DNA from: Apiotrichum sp. Y4204 | Taxonomy: Eukaryota > Basidiomycota > Tremellomycetes > Trichosporonales > Trichosporonaceae | Direction of reading: 5' to 3' | Length of the DNA stretch: 64,000 nucleotides | NCBI GenBank assembly: GCA_025531455.1 | Contig: JAMYHL010000030.1 | Coordinates: 62,001-126,000, forward strand | Made by a program: the position numbers and the translations under genes | The notes under the pieces: model-generated | Told to the model about the DNA's origin: nothing | What the model saw: only the letters and a program-made list of their open reading frames with translations | The model's database searches: none | In this document: positions 34,323 through 46,510 of the stretch, in pieces | Numbering within the stretch: position 1 is the stretch's first letter | Layout of the letters: every line of letters begins with the position of its first letter

Positions 34323-36008
34323 TCATTCAGCGTTAACCTTGGCACCTTCGTCTTCGCCGCCTCCCTCCTCGACGCTTTGGCCCTCGGCGCCTCCATCGGC
34401 GTCTTCCTCGGAACCGTCCTCGACACCCAAGTCATCCGAACCGTCTTCGACACCCACGTCGTCGGAACCGTCCTCAACGCCCGAGTCATCGGCAGGGTCC
34501 TTGTATTCCGACCACTCGCCATAGCTAATTTTGGTCTCCCTCTCGTCCCAACCCGGCCCCACCTCGTGCGCGATCCTACTGGAAGAGAACCAAAACTCGT
34601 CCTCGCGCTCCTGCAGCGTGCACTGCATCATATACGTGTCGCGAGAGAGAAACGTGATCTTCTCCATGGCTTTCCTCTTGTCCTCCGGGATCCTCGAGTT
34701 TTCGGGGCCGTTAATTGCCTCAGAGTAGCGCTTCATGATAATCTCGCGGCCGATGAGCTTCAGGAGCTCTGGGTCGGGGAAAGCCGTAAAGTTGGGGTCA
34801 TCCTCCTCCTCCGAGCCGTGTCCGTTCCAGTTCAGGCCTGCAAATCGCGGCGGAATATCCGGAAAGCCCACAAAGGTGATGTCGTAAATATGGTCGGCGT
34901 GTATGTATGCCGTCGCCTGCTCTTCCGCCAGAGTTTCCATGAGCGGGGTGAGGACACCGTAGGGTGATCCGCGGCGGAAGAACCACTCAGAACTTGGCTC
35001 TTTCGGATCGCCCTCCTCAAAAATGAACACCAGCTCCTTCACGCAGCCAAAGTTCATGCTTCCGAAGAACGCACCGCTCCACCCCGGCCAGTTGCGCGTG
35101 TACCATATGTTTACAACATACTTCACGGCCGAGTCGGGGGGCCTGATTCTTGGGCCACTCCAGTCCACCTGGGTTTCGATGAATCTCACCACTTTGCGCA
35201 CATTGTTCATGTCCTGCGGAAAGATACGGCGCAGGAGAAGCAGTGTCGCAAGTTCAGTGTCCTGCCACGCCATTTGGCGGATCACCTCAAAGCTCTGCCA
35301 AAACTGCTCGGCCCCGTCCTCGTCGAGTATAACCGGCACGGGGGTTGGGACGTAGGCGTTGGCACAATCGTCCGGGTTTTGCACAATGTCGAGCATCCGA
35401 CACTTGTGTTTGCCCTTCGGGTGGGCCGTCTTGAGGTTGGGAATGCGCCCATATTTGGAGAACACGCCGTTCTCCTTTTCGCCGTAAACGATAATGTGCG
35501 AGCAGAACAGCTCGTCAATACGGTCGCAGAGCTCCTTGTTCATCGAGCGCAGAGCTAGAAGTGTGCGGTGCGTGCGGTCCAGGTCCAGGTAGTTGTACAA
35601 AACGATGTAGTCCAAGATTCGGTCGAAGATGTGCGGGAAGGCCTTCCAGTCGAGAACGACGCGGGGCTGGGGAACGGCCGCAACAGCTGTTGGAGTTGCA
35701 ACATTTTCAGCAACAGCGTCCTGAGCAACATTGTCCTGGGCAACAGGGTCGACAACAGCGTCCTCCACAGCGGCCTCGGTGGAATCCTCCATCTCATCCC
35801 TGGAGTCAGAAACCGTCCAGCACAAAACCCACTCGTCCGCTCCCCGCATCTTCTTCCTCATCTCCGGGACATTCTCTTGGTGCCGCTTCCGCGTCGGCGC
35901 AAGCTCCGACGTCTCGACATCCGGAGCGGCGAGTCTGCCATCAGTCACATATATACCCTAGGTCACTCACACTTTATCGTTTGCCGCTGCGGCGCTTTTT
36001 GGTGACAT
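34323..36008 (-). CDS. F-box-like orphan protein with acidic repeat tail
   Basis: 549 residues, two exons: 36008-35971 and 35934-34323, with a 36-nt intron. The in-frame stop just before GTG at 35948 and the good splice sites show that translation starts in exon 1 (MSPKSAAAANDKV). Residues about 95-145 (WKAFPHIFDRILDYIVLYNY and LALRSMNKELCDRIDELFC) resemble a degenerate F-box, as in large families of fungal orphan proteins. The middle is a mixed alpha/beta region without a family I can name. The tail is very acidic, with three copies of a nine-residue unit (GVEDGSDD-like) followed by Glu/Gly runs. A role as an SCF ubiquitin-ligase adaptor is only inference. Confidence 0.75.
34395..34495. repeat. 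In-gene 27-base imperfect tandem repeat
   Basis: Three to four copies of a 27-base unit encode the acidic GVEDGSDD repeats in the tail of the F-box-like protein. Confidence 0.65.
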
Positions 36009-36055
36009 GCTGAGATGGAGAGAGATACAGGATTGGCGAGGTGGAAGGGCAGCTT

Positions 36056-36062
36056 CTTATAC
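36056..36062 (-). promoter_or_regulatory. TATA box of the F-box-like gene at 34.3-36.0 kb
   Basis: GTATAAG on the minus strand, about 50 bases before the ATG at 36008; it supports the two-exon model. Confidence 0.55.
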
Positions 36063-36500
36063 TTTCCTCGAGGTCGCGAGGTCGCGCACGGTCGCGTTTT
36101 TTGGTGCACGCCGGTACGCGGACGCGAGGGCAGCGCGGCACGCGCGCGTGGTGAGGGCATGACGCAATTACGCAGTTTGGACGTTTTATTTTGTATATCC
36201 GGTACATCCTTTCGGTGACTGCTGTCAAGATGAGTTTGCCACGTTAAGCCTAGAAGCCTGCGTGCTTACCACGAGTATTTAGGTAAACACCAGTAAGCAC
36301 TACCTCAACCTCCACCCAAACTGCCTCCGCAAGGATTCATGAACGACCTCCGTGGAGGTCATCGCGCTCTCGATGATGGCCATGACCTACACGCCGAGCT
36401 CGGAGGGATAACAACACGTCAAAAGGTAATCCCACCGCTGATCTCACAACAACCTACCGGCCACCGATCCACCGAGCCCTCACACCCCAGCTCACACACC
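36063..36500. other. Divergent promoter region
   Basis: About 440 bases between the F-box-like gene (-) and the coiled-coil gene (+). No further feature recognised. Confidence 0.5.
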
Positions 36501-39500
36501 ATGTCGGCGCTCACGGACGCCGAGCGGAAGGCCAAGGCCGACAGGGCCAAGAAGCTGGTGCGTCGCCCTCATAGGCATAGGAGGAGCAACGTGCTGCGCG
36601 GGCTGAGAGCGCGAGCGTTGCGGCGTTGTGATGTCGCTAATGTACCCAGCTCGCCCAGCGCCGGAAGAAGGGGAAAACTGCCGATAAAGAACCGTCAGTT
36701 GGCACGCCGGCGCCAAGCAGCCCGGCTACTGCGGCGGACACGCCGGCGGAGTCGCCGCGCCCGAGTCTGAGCCTCGACCGCGAGCCGACGCCGGAGAAGG
36801 AGAAAGAGGAGGAGAAGGAGCGAGAGAAAGTGGAGGATGGCAAGGCCGATGGCACGGCGGACACCACGAATGGCACGGCGGATGCACCGGCACCGGCCCT
36901 CGCGCGGAAGGACAGCGACAGCATCGCGAATCTCCAGCAGACGGTGTCGCTGCTCATTGCTGAGCGGACGGACCTGCAGGGCGAAGTTGGCGAGCTGAAG
37001 AAGGAGCTGGCGGCGGCGAAGAGCGATGCGCAGCTGCTCGACGAGGCGCGCGAGGTGACGGCGCGTCTGGAAGGGGAGAAGCGCGAGCTCGAGGAGAGGG
37101 TCGCTGCTGGGGAGAAGCGGGAGGCGGAGGCGGTGGACGCTGCGGCTCAGCTGGAAACTGTCCGGGCCGAGCTGGAGAAGGCGAATAAGGAGGTGCAGGA
37201 GGCCGTGGCTGCGCGCGAGGCGGCCGAGGACGAGAAGGAGGAGATGAAGAGCAAGGAAGGGGAACGCGTCGCCGAGCTGGAGAAGAACCTCGAACGTGCG
37301 GAGGCACGGGAGGGCGCTCTTGAGGCCGAGGTCGGGCGGCTGAAGAAAGTGAGCTGCCATGATTGTACGAGCTAACATGCAGGCCCACTCGGAGTCGTCG
37401 TCGAGCCTGACAAGTACGGAGAAGGAGCTGTCTGACCTCCATGCTACCGCTGCCAAAGCAGAGACGCAGCTTAAGGATCTCCAAGCGACATACTCTAAGC
37501 TAAAGGAGGACCATGACAAGCTGTCAGGTGAACACAAGACCTTGGCTTCAACGCACTCCACCCTGTCCTCCGAGCACGACGCGCTCAAGACGCAAGCCAC
37601 CGAGGGCTCGGCATCGCTCAAGGAGCGGGAGAAGAGCTTGAAGGACGCGGAGGGCGAGCTCGACAGGACGAAGAAGAATCTCGCGTCCACTACGAAGCGC
37701 GCCGAGGCAGCGGAGAAGAAGCGCGATGCCCTGCAGACCGAGAACGGCGAGCTTGTCAGCCAGCTCGAGGAGCTCCGCGGCAAAGTCGTCAAGACCTCGG
37801 ATTCCAACTCGGAACTCGCTACTCAGATCCAGAGCTGGGAGTCCAAGAGCAAGGCGTGGGAGAAGGCCAAGGCGGACCTGGAGACGCAGCTCAAGGAGGC
37901 CAAGGTGGGTGCTAGTCACCGTGAACTTAGCACTGACAATCAGTCCGAGGCAGACAAGGTTTCCGGCCTGACTGAGAAGGCGGACGCTCTCGCAGCCGAG
38001 GTCACGACTCTGACCGAGAAGAACAAGACTTTGTCCGAAACGGCAACAGCCCACGACAAGCTGCAGGGCGAGCACCAGACGCTGCAGTCCGAGCTCGAGA
38101 CCGCACGGTCAACGCTGTCCAAGCACGAGTCTTCGCTCGCAACGCTGCGCTCTGAGCTCGACACAGCGCAGGCGGCGTCGAGCGACCAGTCGGCCATGAT
38201 CCGCTCTCTCCGGGAGGATGCTGAAACTGCAACTTCGACAATCAAGGGCCACGAAGAGTCTGTCGCGGCGCTCAAGGCCGACCTCGCCAAGGCTGAGGCG
38301 TCGTCAAAGGAGACGGCCACCGCACTCGACGCCGCGCGCAGGGACCTTGAGGCTGCGAAGCAGGCGACCACGGCTGTGGAGGAGAAGCACGCAAAGACGA
38401 AGTCCGAGCTCGACGTCGCGCGCAAGGAGTCCAAGACGCACCAGGAGGCCGTGTCCGCTGCCAAGACTGCGGCCGACAAGGCGGCCAAGGACCACGAGGC
38501 GGCCGTTGCGGCTGTGAAGAAGGATCTGGCCGCGAGCGAGAAGGCTGCATCGGGCCATGAGGCGAGCGTCAAGTCGCTCCAAGCAGACCTCGACAAGGCG
38601 CGGAGTGAGGCTGACAAGGCGGCCAAGGCCCATGATGCGGCCGCGGCTGATGCGGCAGCGAAGGTCGCGGCTGCTGAGGCCAAGGCTAAGGAGCAGGACG
38701 CGGCGCTCATGGCTCTCCGGGACGAAGTCGATGCTCTCAAGGCGACGATCGCGGAGCGTGATGCTACCCTCAAGAAGCTCACTGAGGAATTCGAGGCCGC
38801 GAAGAAGGAGCATGCGGCCGCGGTAAAGTCTGCCCTGACCGAGCTTGAGAAGGCAAAGAAGGAGCACGCGGCTGCGGCGAGCAAAACGAAGGCTGCGCTC
38901 GACAAGGCGAACAAGGACCACGAGACCGCAGCGACGACTGCCAAGGCTGCCCTCGACAAGGCTGCCAAAGAGGGCAAGGCGCATGAGGAGCGGGCGACTG
39001 CGACAAAGAGCGAGCTCGATGCCGCGAAGGCCGCGCACGACAAGGCCGCCGCCCAGCTTACTTCGGACCTCGAGGTGTCGAAGAAGACCGTCACTAAGCG
39101 CGATGCCGCGCTCCAGGCGCTGAAGGACGACTTGGCCGCCGCGAAGAAGGAGCATGAGGCTGTCGCCGCTGAACTCGCCAAGGCGAAGAAGGAGCACGAG
39201 GGTGTCGCTGCCAAGGCCAAGACCGAGCTTGAGAAGACGAAGAAGGAGGCCAAGGTCGCTGCCGACAAGCTCATGTCGGAGCTCGAGGTGTCCCAGAAGA
39301 CCGCTCAAAGCCACGAGTCCACCGCCAAGTCGTTGCAGGAGGAGCTTGACGAGGCGCGGAAGGAGCATGAGACAACGGAAACCGGTCTCCGCTCAGATCT
39401 CGAGGCGTCGCGTAAGACTGCAACCGAGCACGAGACATCCGCGACGGCACTGAGGCGCGATCTCGAAAGCGCGAAGAAGAAGTCCAGCGAGCACGAGACG

Positions 39501-40970
39501 CAGGTTTCCGAGCACGCGTCCACGATCAAGAGCCTCAAGAAGGAGATTGAGGCGGCGCGCAAGGCTGCCCAGGCACACGAGGCCGCTGCGAAGGAGCATG
39601 CCGACTCGAAGGAGGCTGCGAGCAGCGAGCATACCGCCGAGCTGGCGGCTGTGCGCGAGAGCATCAAGGCCAGCGAGGAGATTGCGGACGGATTGCGTGC
39701 CGAGCTCGAAGCAGCGCGCGAGGCGGCGCGCACGGCTGCCGGCGAACATGACAAGAACGCTGCGAACCTGCAGGCCGAGACGGACACTGTGCGTGCCGAG
39801 GTCAAAAAGGCCGAGGGGGCGCTCGCGGCCGTCAAGGAGGAGCTGGAGGCTGCGAAGAAGGCGCACGACAAGGCGGCCAAGGCGGGCGAGAAGGGTACGT
39901 CGGCGCTCAAGTCTGAGATTGAGTCTGAGCGCGCGGCGGCCAAGAAGGCGGAGAAAGCGCACGCGGACGCGCTTGCCGCCCTCCAGGCGCAGCTTGATGC
40001 CGCTAAATCCGAGGCTGAGGCGCTGGAGAGGAGACACGCCAATTCGGCGGGCAAGCTCCAAGCCGACCTTGACAAATCTCGTTCCCTCACTTCCGATGCG
40101 GCCAAGACGCACGAGAAGGAGTCTGCATCGCTGCGTTCTGACCTCGAGGCAGCGCGTGCGGCGGCAGAAAAGGCGAAGAAGGAGCACGAGTCGGCGCTCA
40201 CCGCGCTCCGCGCCCAGCTGGACGCCGCAACGTTGTCCGCGTCCGACGCAGCCAAGACACACGGCGAGGCGTCATCGTCCCTCAAGGCCGAACTTGACTC
40301 TGCGAAGGCATCCCACTCCGAGGCTCTTGCCGCCCTCCAGACCGACCTGGATATTGCCCTCGCGTCCTCGACTGCAGCCGAGGAGAGGGCCACGACGCTC
40401 CGCACCGACCTCGCCCAGGCCCGCAAGGCACACGACGCGTCCGAGAGCACGATTGCCGACCTGCAGGCACAGCTCGCCAACGCCAAGGCCGATACCGAGG
40501 CCGCCGCCAAGGCAAGCACATCACGCTCCGCGGCCGAGGAGGCCTTGTCCTCTGCCCAACTCGAGATTTCAGAGCTGCGCGCGACCGTCCGCCAGCTCGA
40601 AACCACCACGCATGCAGCCACGTCGCGCGCCCACGACCTCGCGCGCCAGCTGACCGACGCGCAGGCGGCGTACACTGCCCTCAAGGAGGGTTACGGCTCG
40701 CAGACTTCGCGGCCGGGCTCGCCGTCGAGTGGCCGCACCGTGCTTCCTTCCCGCGTCAACGACTCATACCTCCCCGCTGCGATGAAGCATAAGCGTGCGA
40801 TATCCCTCAATGCGCTCAAGGCGCGCATGGAGCCGCGCGCGAACCGCCGCTCATCGACGCTCAGCAGCTTATCCGAGGACCAGCCCAAGATACACAGCGG
40901 GCACCAGCAGTTTGGCGACGAGATCATGTACTGCTGTAGTGCGTGCCAGGGCGAGCTGATCACATTGTAA
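36501..40970 (+). CDS. Long coiled-coil protein with C-terminal Cys tail
   Basis: 1,434 residues, exons 36501-36557, 36650-37348, 37383-37904, 37944-40970. The last intron (39 nt) is in frame, but its GT...CACTGACAATCAG pattern and the break in the heptads argue that it is spliced. After an acidic/Thr-Pro N-terminus, residues about 110-1330 are almost unbroken Ala/Lys/Glu heptads, rich in KAAKDHEAA-like units: one very long parallel coiled coil. The end differs: KHKRAISLNALKARMEPR, a Ser-rich link, and the tail FGDEIMYCCSACQGELITL with a C-C-x2-C group. Golgins, spindle-pole and septal tethers share this look; I cannot assign one. Codon use is strongly biased, so expression is probably good. 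Large minus-strand open frames over it are shadows. Confidence 0.85.
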
Positions 40971-41109
40971 CCGGGGTCGGAGGCGGGGTTGGTGTCGACG
41001 GACGTATCATACTAGAAGGCTTGTAGACATATTACACTCGCATGAATTGCATAACGTATCACTGAGGTACAACAGAGGGGTGTGTAGTGGTGATTGCATT
41101 ACTAAGGTT

Positions 41110-43538
41110 CTATCCAAGGAAGACGGTGTCGTCAATCTCGATGCCGAACTCGTCGCGCGCGAGCGATTCCATCTGCTTCTGGAGCTTGTCCTCCCATCCG
41201 AGCGCCTTGCCGGGCGACAGTCCTGCCGTCAGTTGCAATAGTTGCGCCGCAACTCACGCTGCTGCAGCTTCGTCCACCAGAACGCCAAGTCGATGACCCA
41301 CAGCGTGAACTGGAAGACCAGCTTCTGGAAGCGGTCCGTCAGCCACACGCGCAGGCCGACGACATCCAGCGCCCGCGAGCCTGTTAGACTGTCGGCGTAG
41401 CCGCGGGCCGCCCACTGCGTTGTTAGGTTATGAGGAAAGGCGCCTACCTACCTGGGCGGTAATGTTCACGCGGGAAGATGGCGAGCCTAGCATCTGCGAG
41501 TCAGGATGGAAACGCTTAGAATACGTACCTGATTATTTGCCTGGAGCATACGCTGGCATCGTCCGAGGAAAATGAGTTCCTGGCAGGTTAGAGATTAAAA
41601 GTCAAACACCTACCCTCGGGATAAGCTGCTCGCTTTCAAGAATGGCCTTGAGCGTCGCCTTGACCTCGACCTGCTGCTCGTACTCGCTCTTGCGGACGCG
41701 GGTCGCCGCTTTCTTGTCCTTCTTGATTTGTGCGGGGCGAAGAAGGACTGCTGAGGCAAATCTGGTGTCAGCCTGTTCGTTCTGGAAAGCTCACAGGTTG
41801 GCATCGAGACCGATACCCCACTTGCGGGCGATCTCCTCGACCTTCGGGACGTCTATAACAAACAATGACCGCCAGAGGGTACAGTATTCCTCACGGAACG
41901 TCTGGCGGAGCGTTATGTACAGTCCGTGGTCCAGAATGAGCTGAGAGTTAGAGTGCCAGGGGTCCTAACTCACGAGTTGAGGCTTTCCCTTCTTCCAAGG
42001 ATGCGGGCGGACAAGGATATTGCCCGGGTGCGGGTCGCAGTGAACGAATCCCCAGGAGAAGGTCATTGCACCGTTTAGCGCAATGGCCAGGTCCATGACG
42101 TCGCGGGGGTTGAGCCCCCAAGCCTTGATCTGCTTCAGGTCATTCAATCTGAAGTGAGCTCAGCGAACAACAGGAAGAAGCTCACCGACATCCGTCGACC
42201 CATTCCATGACCATAATGCGGTCGCTCTCGGGATAGCCCTCGTCGGCGCCGTACACGTGCGGGACGTGGATGTCATCGCGCAGCTCCGGCGTCTGTGCTA
42301 GTAGTGCGGCACACTTCCGTGCGTTCGCAGCCTCGTGCTTGAATGACGTCTCGAAGCGCATTTGGGACGACACGTATTCGGCACTGAAATTAGCTGAATT
42401 TTCGACCGTGACAGCTACTTACACAAAGTACACTGAATGTTGTCAGCACAAGCCCCATTTTTGGTAGTTTTATCACTTACTGGGCAGATCGAATGCCTTC
42501 TGCGCAAGCCACATCAAGCTCCTGATGGGTTAGACGCAATACAATCTCGGGCCGACACCCACCTGTAACTAAACAAGTCCCATTCCATCTGCTTGGCAAT
42601 AGCCGGCTTCTGGACCTTGACGGCAACGACGACGTCCGGATTCCCTGCCTCTGGCTTCAATGTCGCGCGATGGACTTGCGCAATAGACGCAGATGCCAGA
42701 GGAGTATGTGTGAAGGTCTCAAAGACGTCCATCGGGTCAATTCCTAGATCTGACTTGAAGACGTGCTGCACCTGGTCGTAGGGGACTGAGGGGGCCTGGT
42801 CGAAGACATGGCTGAACGCTTCCCGGTACGGTTTTGGGAGGAGCGCCGCTTGTAGGCCTGTGGTGTTAGAGGAAGTCCGACGAGAAACAACCAGAGAGAG
42901 GTAAGAAATGAAAAATAGATCGCAGAAGAAGGTAGGGAGAATGAAGAGTGAGGAGAAAGAGAAACATGCAAGATGAAGGAAGGCAGAAAAACGCCGACCT
43001 AACTGGTCACACGACCTCGTAATCGCGATGGCATCGCCGTCGCCACACGTACCGATAGCTTGCCCAAGCTTGAGATACAAGCCCTGGTTCTCATCAATGA
43101 CCCATCGCAGACGCTTTGCGACGCGCTCGTGCAGACTCTCAATCTCGTCTGCCTTCTCCGGCGAGAAGTTCAGCTTGTCTGCGAGGTTAGCTTTGAAAGC
43201 GAAGAAGCCACCCACAGTCCAGAGTACACAGGATCCTGACGTCAGCACGATTTCACGCACATGCACACTCACCCAATGTATCCCGTCAACAGGCTGCGGC
43301 TGAGCGCACTGGCGTTGAACTGCCGGTCGTAGACGTACACGCCGCCGGCGACAACAGCGCACACGCCGAGGCATCGCGGCCAGGTGGAGCGCCGCGGTGG
43401 AGGCTCCTTGCCACCCCCGTGTCGTTTCCTGCCTCCTGCTGTCGGTTTCGGCTCGGCTTCGACAACAATGCGCCGTACCCCGGAGCTGTGCAGCTGTGCA
43501 CGCCAAGGAGCAGATATACGGAGCGCGCGGGGCCGCAT
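41110..43538 (-). CDS. ABC1/ADCK1-type atypical kinase (Mcp2-like), mitochondrial
   Basis: 595 residues, 14 exons: 43538-43273, 43235-43216, 43178-43053, 42857-42563, 42521-42481, 42432-42423, 42383-42186, 42148-41974, 41940-41795, 41761-41614, 41579-41529, 41493-41452, 41414-41258, 41222-41110. All phases agree. The Arg-rich, acid-free N-terminus (MRPRALRISAPWRAQLHSSG) fits a mitochondrial presequence. Family motifs: LYLKLGQAIG (KxGQ), PLASASIAQVHRA (Ala-rich loop), VVVAVKVQKP (ATP-site Lys), GFVHCDPHPGNILVR (catalytic loop), LILDHGLY (metal-binding Asp). DHG and the LHERVAKRL helix point to the ADCK1/Mcp2 branch, which works in mitochondrial lipid or membrane homeostasis. Two micro-exons (20 and 10 nt) complete GILCTLDYKLNF and LPMYFVAEYV. 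Shares a 577-base divergent promoter with PRP40. Confidence 0.92.
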
Positions 43539-44115
43539 CGTTCAGTGGGTTGAATGGAGAGCAATGTCAAAGAAACGACGCGCAAGATGTCGGCCAAAAA
43601 GATAAGTCGCTGGGGGGGGAGTCTGGAACATTGCCAGGTGCCGACGTCAGGCACGGAATCGATTCCCGGCGGTTACTGTCGTCATGTTCCGAGCAGCGAT
43701 GATGAGGTGACCCGTCAAACTACACAACCGTCTTGGAACACGAGTGAGAAGAGCTTGCATCGCGCATCGATCGCGCGTCGATGCATTACGACGCTCTTGC
43801 AGCTTGCAATGTGATGCTTGAAGTTGTGTACAATCATAAATGCACAATCTGTGCATTTGCCCAAAACGACGAACCCAAGGCAGTGAAAGACGCCAAAGGT
43901 GGGGGCATGGAGCCCCAGACGCGTCCCTCCATGGGCGGAACCAATTTTCCTCCAGCGGGAATCCGGAACGGGCTCTCTCTGGGTCTTTTGAAAGGCTGGC
44001 GATGCTGTTCAAACAAGCTTTCTCGACGGACTGGGCCGACCGACGACCATCCCTCTGCCCTCTGACAACTTTCTCCATCCACCTCCACCCCATCCAACGC
44101 TCTCTCGCGCTCACA
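43539..44115. promoter_or_regulatory. Shared divergent promoter of the ABC1 kinase and PRP40 genes
   Basis: 577 bases between two start codons on opposite strands. No clear TATA box. Nothing else recognised. Confidence 0.5.
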
Positions 44116-46510
44116 ATGTCGGCGTCTCCTGCCCCGCAAGGGCAGTCGCAATGGGTGCGTAGCTTAGTAGTAGGCTTGAGCTGCAGCACTAACACTCCAC
44201 AGAGGGAGTACAAAAACCCCGAAGGTAGAGTCTACTGGTCGCACGCGATCACAAAGCAGTCGGTGTGGGACAAGCCTGACGAGCTCAAGGTGGGTTAAGA
44301 TCTGTGATGGTAGAGCTGACAGTAACAGACGCCCTTCGAGGTGAGGATGGATGATGGTGGGGCTGGATGCAGGTACTAACCGATAGCGCGCGATCGCCAA
44401 GACGACATGGAAGCAATACACGTCGCGCGGTAAGCCGTACTATGTCAACTCGCAGACAAAAGAGACAGTGGTATGTGGTTACTGCACACATTGACGTTGC
44501 TAATCACCAGTGGAATCTTCCGCCCGAGTTGGTTGAGCTGCAGAAAAAGGTCGAGGCCGATGAGGCGAAGCGCGAGCGCCGGCGGGCAGCTGGGGAGCCT
44601 TCGTGAGTTGCTTAGTTCAATCTCAACTGACATCAGTCCCTCGCCCTCTGCCGCATCAGAAGCAGGAGCATCCGACTCTGAGGATGATATGGCTCTCGTA
44701 CGTCGCCGCTCACGCACACCGACACCAGAGCCGACTCCGCGTGTAGAGCGGATCACGATCCCTCCCGGCGGGTTTACGACCCACGAGAAGGCAGAAGACG
44801 CGTTCATGCAGCTGCTCAAGTACGAGGGGATTGACGAGACATGGACGTGGGACACGACTATGCGGCGTATCGTGCAGGACCCGCTGTGGAAGGCGCTCGA
44901 CTCGCTCGCGAAGAAGAAGGCCGCGTTCGAGAAGTGGCAGGCGCAGCTGATGGCCGAGAAGCAGGCTGCGCGCGAGGCGCGCATCGCCGAGCTCAAGCCG
45001 CATATCACGCGTCTATTCGCCAACTCGGGTCTTATCAAGAGCTACTCCACGATGAAGACTGCGAGCAAGGCGTTCGAGAAAGACAAGTACTGGCGCCGCG
45101 CGAAGGTCGACGAGCGCCGGGAGCTGCTGGAGGCGTACACGACCGAGCTGCGCAACCGGGAAGATGCCGCGCGCCGCGCGACAAAGGAACGCAACATCCA
45201 AACGCTCACAAAGCTCATTAAAGACTTGGACATTACGGTCGCGACGCGCTGGCGGACGGGACACAACACGATCCTCCACTCTGACGCGTTCCGGAAGGAC
45301 CCGCAGCTGCAGAAGATGGAAACGCTGGACATTCTCAACGTGTTTGACGAGTACACGCGCGATCTGGAGAAACAGCTCGAGGAGCAGTCGCACCGCCGCC
45401 GCATCGAGTACCGCCGCCGCGCACGCAAGGCACGCGACGGGTTCAAGGACCTCCTCCGCGAGCTGCGCGACAAGGGCGAGCTGACGCGCAAGTCCAAGTG
45501 GAAGGACATGTTTCCGAAGATCCGCGAGGATGAGCGATACGCTGAACTGCTCGGTTTGCCGGGGAGCAACCCGCTCGATCTGTGGATGGACGCCGTGGAC
45601 GACCTGCAGCTCGAGGCCGAGGAGATTACGTCCAAGATTGAGAGCCAGGTCAAGGGCGTCATGGCCGAGACGACGGCAGAGGAGTTTGAGGCGATGTGTA
45701 CGGCTGCCGGCGTGCGCGAGAGCGAGGAAGACCGCAAGACGGCCTTTGACGTAATCCACTCGCGCTTCGTGCGTGCCGCCGCTGAGGCTGCCCGCATCGA
45801 GGAGCGCAAGCGCCGCGACCGCATCGACGACCTCCGGTACGCGCTCCGCAAGATCCGCGACATTGGCTCGGAGACGACGTATGAAACGGTTAGTTACTGT
45901 CCGTATTCGCAACTGACAACAGGCGCTGCCGCTCATGCAGGATCTGCCCGAGTTCAAGGACATCCCGGCGGCGGAGGACCAGCGCGCCGCGTTCGACAAG
46001 CACATCCGCCGCCTGAAGGAGAAGGAGGCGGAGAGCTCCGAGTCCGGCAGAAGGGGGAGCAGGGACCGTGACGAGCGCGACCGCTACTCGCGGATGGACG
46101 TGGATGACGACTATCGCCGCCGCGACCGAGACACGGGGCGGGATCGGGACCGCGACTACCGCCGTGACCGTGACCGTGACCGCGACCGCGACTACCGCGA
46201 CGACTACCGCGACCGCGACCGTGATCGCGATTACCGCCGCGACCGTGACAGCAGGGGAGATTACCGCCGCGACCGCGACCACCGTGATCGCGAGAGGGAC
46301 CGCGGGAATGATCGCGACCGTGAGAGGGAGAGGGAGAGAGAGCGCGAGCGCGAGCGCGAAAAGGAGAAGGTTGGCAGCGACCGTGATCGACGCCGTGACC
46401 GCGATCGCGCGTCATCGCACGACGAGCGCGATACCAAGCGTCGCCGTGTCACGCCTGCACCTGGCGCGCCTGCGGGCGACAAGGAGGAGCGCGAGGAGGG
46501 AGAAATCTAG
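44116..46510 (+). CDS. PRP40: U1 snRNP-associated splicing protein Prp40
   Basis: 717 residues, seven exons: 44116-44154, 44203-44289, 44329-44340 (12 nt), 44387-44470, 44511-44602, 44637-45888, 45923-46510. Exons 1-2 give WW domain 1 (QWREYKNPEGRVYWSHAITK); exons 3-5 give WW domain 2 (TTWKQYTSRGKPYYVNSQTK, then WNLP). Residues about 145-470 hold a row of FF domains (KAEDAFMQLLKYEGID, YWRRAKVDERRELLE, FKDLLRELRDKGEL). The C-terminus is a long run of Arg-Asp and Arg-Glu dipeptides ending EEREEGEI. Prp40 bridges the 5' splice site and the branch-point protein in the early spliceosome. The tail is longer and more RD-rich than in budding yeast. The 12-nt exon encodes TPFE in the conserved linker before the second WW domain. 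Confidence 0.95.

Noticed and set aside
37905..37943. Reading the 39-base in-frame segment of the coiled-coil gene as coding
   Set aside because: It starts GTGGGT, ends CACTGACAATCAG and breaks the heptad pattern, so it is better explained as an intron.
37940..40684. Several 350-460-codon minus-strand frames, Ser/Ala- or Leu/Arg-rich
   Set aside because: Shadows of the Ala/Lys/Glu heptad gene on the plus strand; the codon pattern explains the openness.
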